Shown: positions 9,343-18,898, numbered from the stretch's first letter. The stretch: DNA of 64,000 nucleotides from Olleya namhaensis (GCF_900114005.1 NZ_FORM01000001.1:620001-684000), one strand, 5' to 3'. Program-made: numbers and translations. Notes: a model not told the origin generated them from the sequence alone.

Positions 9343-10056
9343 TTACACATGTATAATTTCATCATCAGTGAGAATTGAATCACCTCGTAAGCGTAAAAAT
9401 ATTTGTGCTACAGCAATTGTGTCTTTTTCGCAATAAATAATAATGCGATTAATATCGTTGTCTTCGTAATACGTTTTATAAACTTCACTACCATCAATAT
9501 CATCTTTAGGAGAAGGGATACCTAAAACGTTGGTCATTAATTTTAAAGACGTGTAGGTTTTATAATCACCAAACTTCCATAGTTCCATGGTGTCCAAATG
9601 TGGTATTTCCCATGGTTTTTTACCAAAAAGGTTTAATTTATAAGGTAATTCTATAGTATGGATAATCATACGTCTAGCTATGTATGGAAAATCAAATTCC
9701 TTACCATTGTGCGCGCAAAGTAAATGCTTGGCTTGGCTAAAGTGCGAAATTAATAAATTTTTAAAATCTATTAATAGCTTGCGTTCTTCTCCATAAAAAG
9801 ACGTTGTTCTAAATAATCTTGTATCCCCTTGAAAAGTAAAGTATCCAACAGATATACAAACTATTTTTCCAAACTCGGCCCAAATACCAGCACGGTCATA
9901 AAATTCTTCTGCTGTAAACTCTTCCTTACGTTGATAACGTGATTTAGCATCCCAAAGGTCTTGTTTGGTTTTGTCTAAATCAGAGAAATGTTGTGTTTCT
10001 GGAACTGTTTCTATATCCAGAAATAATATGTTTTCTAGGTTGAGTTTGGTAATCAT
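9343..10056 (-). CDS. 3'-5' exonuclease, PolB-type DEDDy domain
   Basis: A 237-aa stand-alone proofreading-type exonuclease of the family found in PF10108 (DNA_pol_B_exo2-like, RNase H fold). The first acidic pair is D14-I-E16 (FLDIETVPE); the second motif region is CAHNGKEFDFPYIARRM; the third is EKDTIAVAQIF near the C-terminus, preceded by a Tyr as expected for a DEDDy nuclease. It would remove nucleotides from DNA 3' ends in the cytosol; the physiological role of the family is unclear. It is the last gene of a minus-strand run starting at hemB, six bases from the serine hydrolase gene. Confidence 0.85.
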   Translation of the reverse strand: MITKLNLENILFLDIETVPETQHFSDLDKTKQDLWDAKSRYQRKEEFTAEEFYDRAGIWAEFGKIVCISVGYFTFQGDTRLFRTTSFYGEERKLLIDFKNLLISHFSQAKHLLCAHNGKEFDFPYIARRMIIHTIELPYKLNLFGKKPWEIPHLDTMELWKFGDYKTYTSLKLMTNVLGIPSPKDDIDGSEVYKTYYEDNDINRIIIYCEKDTIAVAQIFLRLRGDSILTDDEIIHV

Positions 10057-10061
10057 CTTAT

Positions 10062-11225
10062 TTATTTTTTTGTTGACATATCCAACATTTTATAGGCCTC
10101 ATCTATATATAATGAAATATCATTTGTAAACACGCCAATACCTGCATCGGCTGATTTTTGATGCCCTAAACGTACAATAATAACATTGTCTTCTGGTTGC
10201 ACAATAACGTATTGCCCAAGGTGTCCACGCATCATATAAAAATCTTTGTTGTTTTGGTTTTTTAACCACCACCCGTAACCATATTCAGGACTAGATGGAA
10301 AACGTGGTTTTAAAGATTTTGCTACAAAAGCCGAGTCTAATATTTGTTGTCCATTCCATTTTCCATGATCTTTATATAGTTTTCCAAATCGCGCAAAATC
10401 TTTAGCATTACTAGCTATACAACAATAGGCTTTGACTAAATCGTCTTCTGCACTATCTAATTGCCATAATGTTGGGTTTTCACTACCTAAAGGCTTCCAG
10501 AAGCTTTCAGTTAAATAATTATACATTTTTTTACCCGTTGCTTTTTCTATAACCATAGCTAACATTTGTGTGTCTCCACTAGCGTATTTAAAAGCTTGAC
10601 CAGGCGCCGTAACCACTTTTAAGCCATTCATTACCTTTTGTAGATCATCGTCAAAGTAAGCACGTGTTGTAATAGATAAAGGTGAGTAGTAGGCCTCGTC
10701 CCAATTAGTTCCGGATGCCATACTTGATAAATCACCAACTGTCATTTTTGCAGCATCACCATCGCAAAAAGCAGGTAGAAAATCGCACACCGGTTGGTCT
10801 AAACTTTTTATGTAACCGTCCATTATAGCCTTACCCATTAGGCCGGAAACATAACTCTTAGCCATAGAAAAAGAGTTGGATTTAGAATCTTTTTTATAGC
10901 CATCATAATAGTTTTCAAACCAGATACTATCATTTTTAATAATTACGTAAGCTACTGTTCCGTAATCTTTATTGGCTTTTTGCAATATTGAAGTTTCTGT
11001 TGTTGTATTATAGTTTTCATGATTTGGCCAAGGTTGAGGTGTTCCGTTTTGAATAACTTGGTTATCAAATTTTTTGTAATCGTCCAAAAAAGCAGTGGTA
11101 TGTCCACGCATATAAATGGTGCGTACAGCTTTAATTAGGTAGTCTGTATCTGTTATGTAAAGTGTTGCGATTACTATCCCAAAAAGTACGGCAAGTACTT
11201 TTAAAAGCTTTTTTATAAATTTCAT
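10062..11225 (-). CDS. Membrane-anchored serine hydrolase (class C beta-lactamase fold)
   Basis: A 387-aa serine hydrolase of the beta-lactamase/D-alanyl carboxypeptidase-like superfamily. A hydrophobic N-terminal segment (about 5-25) is a signal anchor, placing the enzyme on the periplasmic side. The SxxK catalytic motif is SMAK (120-123), the second motif is YAS (214-216), and a GHLG near the C-terminus stands in for the KTG-type box. These fit family EstB/AmpC-like esterases and peptidases rather than a true beta-lactamase; the substrate cannot be read from sequence. It lies between DUF4442 and exonuclease genes on the minus strand. Confidence 0.85.
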   Translation of the reverse strand: MKFIKKLLKVLAVLFGIVIATLYITDTDYLIKAVRTIYMRGHTTAFLDDYKKFDNQVIQNGTPQPWPNHENYNTTTETSILQKANKDYGTVAYVIIKNDSIWFENYYDGYKKDSKSNSFSMAKSYVSGLMGKAIMDGYIKSLDQPVCDFLPAFCDGDAAKMTVGDLSSMASGTNWDEAYYSPLSITTRAYFDDDLQKVMNGLKVVTAPGQAFKYASGDTQMLAMVIEKATGKKMYNYLTESFWKPLGSENPTLWQLDSAEDDLVKAYCCIASNAKDFARFGKLYKDHGKWNGQQILDSAFVAKSLKPRFPSSPEYGYGWWLKNQNNKDFYMMRGHLGQYVIVQPEDNVIIVRLGHQKSADAGIGVFTNDISLYIDEAYKMLDMSTKK

Positions 11226-11277
11226 TTAGTTGTTTAGTTTAGAAACTAAATATAATCAAAATATAAATTACAGCTAA

Positions 11278-11796
11278 TTACTTGGCTTGTCTTGAGGCTT
11301 GTTTTTGTTTGTAGTAAGCTTTTTCTGCCACGTATATTGTTTTGGAGAACTCGGCAATAATTTCCGCTTTAGCGTTAACTAATTGCATAGTTTTCTCTAA
11401 ATCAAATTGTTGCTTGGTTTTAACTTGTTGTTTTATGTCTTCTATTTCTTCAGGAGTAAAAACAAATTCGCCATAAATAGTTCCTTTTCCGGGACGTTTA
11501 TATTTTGCAGTAACTGCTTTGTCCCAAACCACATAATCGTTACCTAATATTTGAATTAGTTGTATCATGTAAATAGGGTCCGTTGCAGATAGCATGCTTC
11601 CGCCAAACATTGAACCAGCGTAATTACGGTTTTTCCAATTTAGTTTTAATCTGATTTTTACGTAATGTAAATCATCACTAACTTCAACCAGTTTAGCAGT
11701 AGTACGTCTATACATTGGCGACCAGTTAAACCCATATTTATAGATGTTTGCGGGTTTTATAAAACGAGTTAAAAATGTGGTTGCAACCTTATACAT
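11278..11796 (-). CDS. DUF4442 hotdog-fold protein
   Basis: A 172-aa protein of the DUF4442 family, which has the hotdog fold of acyl-CoA thioesterases. The segment NRNYAGSMFGGSMLSATDP is the conserved core helix seen in this family, with a basic C-terminus. A role in acyl-CoA or fatty-acid handling is inferred from fold only. Its start codon shares one base with the stop of ogt (TAATG), so the two are translationally coupled. Confidence 0.85.
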   Translation of the reverse strand: MYKVATTFLTRFIKPANIYKYGFNWSPMYRRTTAKLVEVSDDLHYVKIRLKLNWKNRNYAGSMFGGSMLSATDPIYMIQLIQILGNDYVVWDKAVTAKYKRPGKGTIYGEFVFTPEEIEDIKQQVKTKQQFDLEKTMQLVNAKAEIIAEFSKTIYVAEKAYYKQKQASRQAK

Positions 11797-12269
11797 TAAA
11801 AAAGGGATTGTTGTTTATATGGACTTTCGTGATCTAATAACCATTGTTTACGGTGTAGTCCTCCGGCATAGCCTGTCAAGCTGCCATCAGTGCCAATCAC
11901 ACGGTGACAAGGTATAATTATCCAAAGTGGATTTTTGCCATTAGCATTGGCTACAGCGCGTATTGCTTTGACGTCTCCTAATTGCTTGGATAGTTTAAGG
12001 TAGGATGTTGTTTTACCATGCGGAATGGTTTGTAAAGCGTCCCAAACACGATTTTGAAACACAGTGCCTTTTGGGTTTAGCTTTAAGCTGAATTGTTCTC
12101 GTGTGCCTTCAAAATATTGGTTAAGTTGAAGCACGCAGTCAGCGAGTGTTTTTGGTATGTATTTGGATATTTGTTCTTCAGAATTTAAAACAATAACTGA
12201 TGCAATACCATCTAAATCACCTGTAATTTTTGTAAAACCTAAAGGTGATTTGATGATGCATGTTTCCAT
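11796..12269 (-). CDS. ogt: Methylated-DNA--protein-cysteine methyltransferase
   Basis: Repairs O6-alkylguanine by suicidal transfer of the alkyl group to its own cysteine. The active-site motif IIPCHRV is at residues 118-124 with acceptor C121, and the DNA-binding helix segment GKTTSYLKLSKQLG precedes it. Length of 157 aa is typical of short Ogt proteins lacking the Ada regulatory domain. It lies 2 bases after the CNNM gene and overlaps the DUF4442 gene by one base, so the three are in one operon. Confidence 0.95.
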   Translation of the reverse strand: METCIIKSPLGFTKITGDLDGIASVIVLNSEEQISKYIPKTLADCVLQLNQYFEGTREQFSLKLNPKGTVFQNRVWDALQTIPHGKTTSYLKLSKQLGDVKAIRAVANANGKNPLWIIIPCHRVIGTDGSLTGYAGGLHRKQWLLDHESPYKQQSLF

Positions 12270-12271
12270 TG

Positions 12272-13345
12272 CTATTCTGGACTGTTTTCGTCAATAATAC
12301 CTAGTTTTTTAGCACGTGCTTCCCAGCTTTTTCTAGCTAAATTTTGTAGGTCACTTACGTTATCACTTTCGTCCATAATTTCCATACCTAAAAGTGTTTC
12401 AATAACATCTTCCATGGTTACAATTCCGCTTACAGAACCGTATTCATCTACTACTAAAGCCATATGGTTTCTAGTCTCGACAAGTTGTTCAAATAAGGTT
12501 GGGATTGCTAGATTTCGGTCTACAATTATAATATCTCTTTTTAATTCGATTAACTTTTTAGAGCCATTACCTAAGGCCATTTCCTTAAACACTTCGTCTT
12601 TTAAAACTAATCCTTTGATATTGTCTTCTGTTTCAGAATACACAGGGATTCTTGAAAAACGAAGGTTCATGTTTCTATTAAAAAAATCTTCGACTGTCGT
12701 GCTTTCGTTTTCAGATAACATTACCGTACGTGGGGTCATTACATTTTTAGCAAAAACTTCTTTAAAGGTTAGTAAGTTTTTAATTATTCGGCTTTCATTA
12801 CCTTCAAAAACACCTTCTTCGTGCGCCATGTCTGCCATAACTAAAAAGCCTTCGCGACTTAAAACACTACCATGACCTTTACCACCAATTAGTTTGGTTG
12901 TTAATTGCATTAACCACAATAAACCGGTCCATTTTAAAGGAAAAATTAAGATATTAAGTGCGGTTGTTGTAAAACCGGCTAAGCTTTTCCAGTAGGTTGC
13001 ACCAATTGTTTTTGGTATAATCTCAGAAGCTACTAATATTAAAATGGTCATTACAGCCGAAACTATAAAAACACCATAACCATCACTACTTCCATAAAGT
13101 CCTTCAGCTTCCTTACCAACTAAAATTGCACCAACAGTGTGGGCAATTGTGTTTAGTGTTAATATAGCAATTAAAGGTCTGTCAACATCTTTTTTTAATT
13201 CTTCCAAATTAGCTGCAAATGCTTTGCCTTCCTGCTTTTTAAGATTTATAAATGTAGGTGTAACACTTAGTAATACGGCTTCTAAAATAGAGCATAAAAA
13301 GGAGAAAAAGATAGATATAACTCCGTAAAATAGTAATAATCCCAT
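12272..13345 (-). CDS. CNNM/HlyC-type membrane protein with paired CBS domains
   Basis: A 357-aa protein with an N-terminal CNNM (DUF21) membrane domain of about four hydrophobic segments (residues about 1-170) and a cytoplasmic CBS pair (about 195-325; MTPRTVMLSE and VVDEYGSVSGIVTMEDVIE). This architecture is that of CorC/YfjD-like magnesium or cobalt transport and resistance proteins. The usual C-terminal CorC_HlyC domain appears absent: the chain ends about 30 residues after the second CBS. It is 30 bases downstream of hemB on the minus strand, apparently co-transcribed. Confidence 0.88.
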   Translation of the reverse strand: MGLLLFYGVISIFFSFLCSILEAVLLSVTPTFINLKKQEGKAFAANLEELKKDVDRPLIAILTLNTIAHTVGAILVGKEAEGLYGSSDGYGVFIVSAVMTILILVASEIIPKTIGATYWKSLAGFTTTALNILIFPLKWTGLLWLMQLTTKLIGGKGHGSVLSREGFLVMADMAHEEGVFEGNESRIIKNLLTFKEVFAKNVMTPRTVMLSENESTTVEDFFNRNMNLRFSRIPVYSETEDNIKGLVLKDEVFKEMALGNGSKKLIELKRDIIIVDRNLAIPTLFEQLVETRNHMALVVDEYGSVSGIVTMEDVIETLLGMEIMDESDNVSDLQNLARKSWEARAKKLGIIDENSPE

Positions 13346-13375
13346 GGATTGGTTTTTAATTAATGTGTTGCGAAT

Positions 13376-14365
13376 TTACGATAATAATTTAACAACATCC
13401 TTTGCAAAATAACTTGCAATTATGTCTGCTCCTGCGCGCTTAATAGCTGTGATTTGTTCCATCATAACCGCGTCGTGGTCTAGCCAACCTTTTTCGGCAG
13501 CAGCCTTAAGCATAGCGTATTCTCCAGAAACTTGATACACGGCTACTGGTACATCAACTTCGTTTTTAATTTCGCGTACAATATCTAAATAGCATAATCC
13601 TGGTTTTACCATAACGATATCTGCACCTTCGTCAATATCCATTTCTGTCTCGCGTAGTGCTTCAAAACGGTTAGCGTAATCCATTTGGTATGTTTTTTTG
13701 TCTTTTGGGATATCTTGAACATCTACCGGAGCAGAGTCTAAAGCATCTCTAAAAGGACCATAAAAAGCAGAGGCATATTTAGCAGAATAACTCATAATCC
13801 CTACATCTGTAAAACCATCGTCTTCCAAAGCCTCACGAATAGATAAAATACGACCATCCATCATATCGCTTGGCGCTAGAAAATCTGCACCAGCTTCTGC
13901 GTGAGACAATCCCATTTCTGTTAATACATCTACACTATCATCGTTAACTACTTTTCCGTTTTCTATAATTCCATCGTGTCCGTAAACCGAGTAAGGGTCT
14001 AGTGCCACATCTGTCATTACTAACATTTCTGGGCAAGCATTTTTAACGGTTTTAATGGCGCGTTGCATTAATCCGTCTGGATTTATAGCTTCAGTCCCTT
14101 TATTATCTTTTAAATTATCAGGTACTTTTACAAATAGTAACACGGATTTTAAGCCTAATTTCCAAAGCTCTTTAACTTCAGCTTGTAATAAGTCTAAACT
14201 ATACCTGTAATAATTTGGCATAGATGCTATTTCTTCTTTTATACCTTTTCCTTCAACCACAAAAAGTGGTACTAAAAAATCGTTTGGAGAGATAATCGTT
14301 TCTCTAACTAAGCTTCTGATGGCTTCGTTTGTTCTTAATCTTCTATTTCTCTTAATTGGATACAT
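13376..14365 (-). CDS. hemB: Delta-aminolevulinic acid dehydratase (porphobilinogen synthase)
   Basis: Condenses two 5-aminolevulinate molecules into porphobilinogen, the second committed heme-pathway step. Conserved blocks seen are the N-terminal RRLRTNEAIRSLVRET, LAPSDMMDGRI, SYSAKYASAFYGPFRDA (one Schiff-base lysine) and MVKPGLCYLD (the second Schiff-base lysine). Length 329 aa is normal. The zinc-binding Cys triplet of some family members is replaced by TDVALDPYS, suggesting a magnesium-type enzyme. It heads a minus-strand run including CNNM, ogt and DUF4442 and is divergent from the helicase gene. Confidence 0.97.
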   Translation of the reverse strand: MYPIKRNRRLRTNEAIRSLVRETIISPNDFLVPLFVVEGKGIKEEIASMPNYYRYSLDLLQAEVKELWKLGLKSVLLFVKVPDNLKDNKGTEAINPDGLMQRAIKTVKNACPEMLVMTDVALDPYSVYGHDGIIENGKVVNDDSVDVLTEMGLSHAEAGADFLAPSDMMDGRILSIREALEDDGFTDVGIMSYSAKYASAFYGPFRDALDSAPVDVQDIPKDKKTYQMDYANRFEALRETEMDIDEGADIVMVKPGLCYLDIVREIKNEVDVPVAVYQVSGEYAMLKAAAEKGWLDHDAVMMEQITAIKRAGADIIASYFAKDVVKLLS

Positions 14366-14436
14366 AATTTTTGTATAAAATTCCTGATATTGTTTACTTT
14401 TATCAAAAACAAAGTTAATAATAATCCCTATTTATA

Positions 14437-17070
14437 TTGAGCAAAACGTGGTCTAGTTTACAATTTGTTTTTCCTTGGAGAAGTTATCAAGCACAACTCT
14501 TAAAACACTTTGATACGCACATTTCAGACCAACATTTTCATGTTATAGCACCTCCAGGTTCTGGAAAAACTATTTTAGGGATAGAAATTATGCGTAGGCT
14601 AGGTAAAAAAACATTGGTTTTAGCGCCTACACTTACTATTAGAAATCAATGGGAAGATCGTTTGCAATCTTTTTTTACTGAAAATAAAGATTTTAAATCG
14701 TACTCGTTTGATGTAAAAGCGCCAAGCGATGTTACTTTTATTACTTACCAATCGTTGCATGCATTTTATAAGTCTTTTGAGGATAAAGCCCATTATCTAG
14801 ACTTTTTTAAAAAGCATAATATTGAAACACTTGTTTTGGATGAAGCACACCATTTAAAAAATGCGTGGTGGACGTGTTTAGTCGAACTAAAAAACAGCAG
14901 ACCTTTTTTTGTAGTTGCTTTAACCGCAACGCCTCCGTATGATAGTGATCGGACGGAAGTGGCTAAATATTTTAATCTTTGTGGTGAAATTGATGATGAA
15001 ATTGCAGTGCCTGATTTGGTTAAAGAAACAGATTTATGTCCACATCAAGATTTTGTATATTTTTCAAAACCTGAAGATTTAGAGGTTAATTTAATTTATG
15101 AATATAGACAGAAAATAGCCAATTTTAAAGACGACTTACTTGCGGATAATACCTTTATCACTTTTGTTAAACAACATCGTTTTTATAGAAATACCGAAAA
15201 ATATTTAGATGAAATTTATAGTAATACTGAATATTTTTCGGCGCTACTAATTTTTTTAAACGCATGCGGAACACCTATTGAAAGTTCTAAATTAAGAACG
15301 TTAGGCTTTAATAAAAATGAAACTATTAATTTTCCGGAGTTGTACTTAGATTGGTTAGAGATTTTGTTTCAAAACCTATTAGTGAAAGATAGGGAACAGT
15401 TAATAGAAAGCGAGTCATACTTGTCTAGTTTAGAGAAAAAACTGAGGCAACTCCATGTTTTTGATAAAAAAAGAGTCAATTTTTTAGGTGAAGATTTGTT
15501 ATACAAATCATTGACCAATAGCCCGAGTAAACTTAAAAGTATTATCAAAATTGTTGCTGCAGAAAGCAAGAGTTTGCAAGCTAATTTACGTTGTGTTATT
15601 CTAACCGATTATATAAGGAAAGAGTTTTTAACCACTCCAGAGCAGCAACTTCAGGATATAAATAAAATTGGAGTTATTCCTATTTTTCAATATTTAAGAT
15701 GTCGATTTGAAAACAAGAAGGATTTAGCTGTTTTGACTGGTAGTTTGGTTATTATTCACACTTCAATTATTGATGCTTTTAAAAGTCTAGCAGCGGACGT
15801 TTTTACTTATTCACCTTTAGATGTTGATGCCAATTTTGTAGTTGTATCAGGAAACACAAGTGCTAAACACAGCATTGTAGGTAGTGTTACTCAGCTTTTT
15901 GAAAACGGAACGATAAAAGTATTGGTGGGTACAAAGTCTTTATTAGGCGAAGGTTGGGATGCGCCTTCTATTAATAGTTTGATTTTGGCGTCATTTATTG
16001 GGTCGTTTGTGTCTTCTAATCAAATGCGCGGTAGAGCTATCAGAAAAAACCCTAAAAGACCTGAGAAAACCGGGAATATTTGGCATTTAGCCTGTGTTGA
16101 TATTACAGCTCAAAATGGAGGAAAAGATATTGAAACTTTAAGGCGACGTTTTGAGGCGTTTGTTGGTGTTACGACTAATACAATTCCTTTTATTTCTAAT
16201 GGGATTGACCGTTTAGATATTCCGGAACATTTTACTGATGTAGCTATTGACCAGTTAAATACAAAGACTTTAAAGAGCGCCACTAATAGAGCTTCAATTA
16301 CTAAAAAATGGAAGGATTCTATTGGTAACGGAACAGCATTAAGTAAACAAGTACAGGTTTTTGATTTAAATGAATTGCCTTTCAAAAAACAAAAGCAAGT
16401 GTACTATTTTGACATCGTACGTTTTTTTACTATAGAATTGTTCTTTTCTATTTTACTGTTTTATTTTGAATACATTATCAAAGCCTTTAATCTGATTCTT
16501 CAACGGGGATTTGCGTATTTTATATATTCGTTTTTAGCGTATTTCTTAATTTCTTTTGGACGTAAATTGTACAAGGCAATTACGTTATACATGCGTTATG
16601 GTCCTTTGTATAAAACCATTCAAAAAATGGGAGCGGTAATATTGGATTCGTTGGCGGACTTAGGACACTTAACAACTAGTAGCGATCAGCTTTCTGTTGT
16701 AGCAGCGCGTTCGGGTAGTAGGGATGTTATTTGTAATTTAATAGGAGCGAGCACGTATGAGAATACTTTATTTTCTTCGGCTTTAAGCCAATTATTAGAT
16801 CCTATTGATTCGCCAAGATATTTAATAATTAAAACCAATTTTTTCAGACGACGTTTAAATATTGAAAATTTTTACCCGGTACCAGAATTATTTGGTGACA
16901 AAAAGAAGCATGCTTTGGTGTTTCAGAATAATTGGAAAAAACATATTGGTAGAAACAAGTTGTTTTATACTAGGCATTTTGAAGGGCGCCAGTTGCTTTT
17001 AAAAGCAAGGTTGTTTCATGTATATAATGCGTTTAGAAAAACAACTAAAGAAGTTACTATTTGGAAATAA
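14437..17070 (+). CDS. SF2 DEAD/DEAH-box helicase with C-terminal membrane segments
   Basis: An 877-aa superfamily 2 helicase. Motif I APPGSGKT is at 38-45, motif II DEAH at 135-138, motif III TATPP at 163-167; the second RecA domain has GEGWDAPSIN and motif VI QMRGRAIR. Between motifs III and the second lobe lies an insertion of about 250 residues. Unusually, residues about 663-681 and 690-708 form two strongly hydrophobic segments separated by a short NLILQR-type turn, followed by a basic C-terminal domain. The start is a TTG at 14437: stops lie just upstream in frame and the first ATG falls after motif I. It stands alone on the plus strand, between minus-strand hemB and ychJ. Substrate (DNA or RNA) is unknown. 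Confidence 0.85.
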   Translation: MSKTWSSLQFVFPWRSYQAQLLKHFDTHISDQHFHVIAPPGSGKTILGIEIMRRLGKKTLVLAPTLTIRNQWEDRLQSFFTENKDFKSYSFDVKAPSDVTFITYQSLHAFYKSFEDKAHYLDFFKKHNIETLVLDEAHHLKNAWWTCLVELKNSRPFFVVALTATPPYDSDRTEVAKYFNLCGEIDDEIAVPDLVKETDLCPHQDFVYFSKPEDLEVNLIYEYRQKIANFKDDLLADNTFITFVKQHRFYRNTEKYLDEIYSNTEYFSALLIFLNACGTPIESSKLRTLGFNKNETINFPELYLDWLEILFQNLLVKDREQLIESESYLSSLEKKLRQLHVFDKKRVNFLGEDLLYKSLTNSPSKLKSIIKIVAAESKSLQANLRCVILTDYIRKEFLTTPEQQLQDINKIGVIPIFQYLRCRFENKKDLAVLTGSLVIIHTSIIDAFKSLAADVFTYSPLDVDANFVVVSGNTSAKHSIVGSVTQLFENGTIKVLVGTKSLLGEGWDAPSINSLILASFIGSFVSSNQMRGRAIRKNPKRPEKTGNIWHLACVDITAQNGGKDIETLRRRFEAFVGVTTNTIPFISNGIDRLDIPEHFTDVAIDQLNTKTLKSATNRASITKKWKDSIGNGTALSKQVQVFDLNELPFKKQKQVYYFDIVRFFTIELFFSILLFYFEYIIKAFNLILQRGFAYFIYSFLAYFLISFGRKLYKAITLYMRYGPLYKTIQKMGAVILDSLADLGHLTTSSDQLSVVAARSGSRDVICNLIGASTYENTLFSSALSQLLDPIDSPRYLIIKTNFFRRRLNIENFYPVPELFGDKKKHALVFQNNWKKHIGRNKLFYTRHFEGRQLLLKARLFHVYNAFRKTTKEVTIWK

Positions 17071-17074
17071 GCTG

Positions 17075-17464
17075 TTAGTCTTTGGCGTAGCCTACGTAAA
17101 ACCAATGGTTGTTTTCTTTTACAAAAGCAGACTTTTCAAGGATGACATCCATGCTACCATTATCATAAAAATAGGCGCTAAAAGTAACCGTACCTTTCGT
17201 GTCTTTTTCTAAACCTTTGGTAGTGTCTTGCACATCTAATTTAATCCATTCTACAGATTTTGCCCAAGTTACAATTGCTTTTTTTTCTGAAGTTGGTCTA
17301 GTAGATTTATGGTGGGTTGACATTAAATATTCACCATTTGCTAAGACAAAAGCACTGTATCTAGAGCGCATCAACTGTTGTGCTGTTTCAGTTTGTCCAC
17401 CGTTTAAATGAAACACTTCACAGCATTTTTTATAGGATTTGTTATTTCCGCAATAGCAATTCAT
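17075..17464 (-). CDS. YchJ-family SEC-C metal-binding protein
   Basis: A 129-aa protein of the YchJ/UPF0225 family. The N-terminus MNCYCGNNKSYKKCC is a SEC-C-type zinc-binding motif (Cys-x-Cys...Cys-Cys), followed by the family block LMRSRYSAFVLANGEYLMSTHH and an NTF2-like body. The ATG at 17464 is preferred: it lies just after the hemF stop, whereas the longer reading needs a TTG that overlaps hemF. It is the promoter-distal gene of the hem run and converges with the helicase gene with a 4-base gap. Biochemical role is unknown. Confidence 0.88.
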   Translation of the reverse strand: MNCYCGNNKSYKKCCEVFHLNGGQTETAQQLMRSRYSAFVLANGEYLMSTHHKSTRPTSEKKAIVTWAKSVEWIKLDVQDTTKGLEKDTKGTVTFSAYFYDNGSMDVILEKSAFVKENNHWFYVGYAKD

Positions 17465-17466
17465 TT

Positions 17467-18369
17467 TTATACCCAATCTTTAGGATTTTGTAAAATGTTT
17501 ATTAAGCGCTCTTCTTCGCTACCAACTTCTGGTTGATGATCATAAACCCATTGTACATGTGGCGGAAGACTCATTAATATACTTTCAATACGACCATTAG
17601 TTTTTAGTCCAAAAAGGGTTCCTTTATCGTGTACTAAGTTAAATTCGACATAACGACCACGACGTATTTCTTGCCAATCGCGTTGTACTTTGGTGTAATT
17701 TAAATCTTTCCTCTTTTCTACAATAGGGACATATGCTTCTAAAAAGCTATCGCCAACTTCTGTAACAAAGTCATACCAATTTTGCATGCTCATGTTTTCA
17801 GTTGCTTTGCAGTAATCGAAGAATAATCCGCCAATACCACGACCTTCATTACGGTGTGCATTATAGAAATATTCGTCGCAACGTGCTTTATATTTTGGAT
17901 AAAATTCTGGATTGTGGGTATCGCAAGCCGTTTTGCAAGTTTGATGAAAGTGTTTCGCATCGTCATCAAATAAGTAGTAAGGCGTAAGGTCTTGTCCGCC
18001 ACCAAACCATTGGTCTACAATATTTCCTTCTTTATCGTACATTTCAAAATAACGCCAATTAGCATGTACTGTTGGTACCATTGGGTTTGTTGGGTGTAAA
18101 ACTAAACTTAATCCACAAGCGAAAAAATCGGCATCTTCAACACCAAAATATTTCTGCATACTGTCTGGTAATTTACCATGGACACCAGAAATGTTAACAC
18201 CACCTTTTTCAAAAACGTTTCCATTTTCTATAACGCGTGTTCTTCCACCACCACCTTCTGGGCGTTCCCAGATATCTTCTTGAAAAGTGGCTTTTCCGTC
18301 AATTTTTTCTAGACCAGCTGTAATTTGATCTTGTAGTTGCTGTATGTATTTGAAAAATTTATCTTTCAT
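17467..18369 (-). CDS. hemF: Oxygen-dependent coproporphyrinogen III oxidase
   Basis: Oxidatively decarboxylates coproporphyrinogen III to protoporphyrinogen IX using O2, which implies aerobic heme synthesis. The glycine-rich WERPEGGGGRTRVI, NWRYFEMYD, FGGGQDLTPYYLF and EGRGIGGLFFDY blocks are all present, ending with the C-terminal LPP block at SLPPHVQWVYDH. Start chosen at MKDKFFKYI (18369), 300 aa; a second ATG four codons upstream (18381) is possible. Either overlaps the end of the GNAT gene, indicating translational coupling. Confidence 0.96.
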   Translation of the reverse strand: MKDKFFKYIQQLQDQITAGLEKIDGKATFQEDIWERPEGGGGRTRVIENGNVFEKGGVNISGVHGKLPDSMQKYFGVEDADFFACGLSLVLHPTNPMVPTVHANWRYFEMYDKEGNIVDQWFGGGQDLTPYYLFDDDAKHFHQTCKTACDTHNPEFYPKYKARCDEYFYNAHRNEGRGIGGLFFDYCKATENMSMQNWYDFVTEVGDSFLEAYVPIVEKRKDLNYTKVQRDWQEIRRGRYVEFNLVHDKGTLFGLKTNGRIESILMSLPPHVQWVYDHQPEVGSEEERLINILQNPKDWV

Positions 18370-18898
18370 AGTATAATTCATATAACTCCATATCTAATGG
18401 TTTTTCATTGGTTGGAGTGAATTCGTTTTTTAAGGTTTTAACCCATTTAAAATTATTAGTCAATGCAACGTTTACACTTGGTAAATTATTTTTATGTGTT
18501 ATAATTTGAAGTGTTTTTAGTTGCAATGTGTTAAACGCGTGGTTGGATAATAATTGTATTGTTTTAGACACAATTCCGTTGCCTTTAAAATTGTAATCTA
18601 TACAATAGGCAAATTCGCCTTGATCCAAAGACCAGTCCAGTGCTTTTATGTAAATAAGACCAATAAGTTTACGGGTCTCTGTTTGTTTTAAAGTGAATAC
18701 AAATTCCTCTTTTTTATCAAATAGCTTTGTTTTCTGTTCAACAAATAGTTTTGATAACGTTGGGTTTGAATTAGCTTTTAAAGTGCTCGGAAAATAGCGT
18801 TTAAATCGGTCTTCGTTAGAGACCATAAAATCGCAGAGTTTCCATGCGTCATTACTATGAATTGGATTGATTTCTATACCGTCAAATTTTGCAATCAT
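18359..18898 (-). CDS. GNAT-family N-acetyltransferase (RimJ/RimL-like)
   Basis: A 179-aa acetyltransferase using acetyl-CoA. The pattern of an N-terminal DAWKLCDFM helix, central LIGLIYIKALDW strand, GNGIVSKTIQLLSNHAF (acetyl-CoA-binding helix after a Gly-x-Gly turn) and QIITHKNNLPSVNVALTN is that of ribosomal-protein/antibiotic acetyltransferases. The acceptor is unknown. It overlaps hemF by about 11 bases and shares one base with the EI24 gene upstream, so it is embedded in the hem operon. Confidence 0.85.
   Translation of the reverse strand: MIAKFDGIEINPIHSNDAWKLCDFMVSNEDRFKRYFPSTLKANSNPTLSKLFVEQKTKLFDKKEEFVFTLKQTETRKLIGLIYIKALDWSLDQGEFAYCIDYNFKGNGIVSKTIQLLSNHAFNTLQLKTLQIITHKNNLPSVNVALTNNFKWVKTLKNEFTPTNEKPLDMELYELYYER

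Noticed and set aside
17018-17212. Plus-strand ORF of 64 aa at the end of the helicase gene
   Set aside because: Opposite-strand shadow of the YchJ-like gene; out of frame with the helicase.
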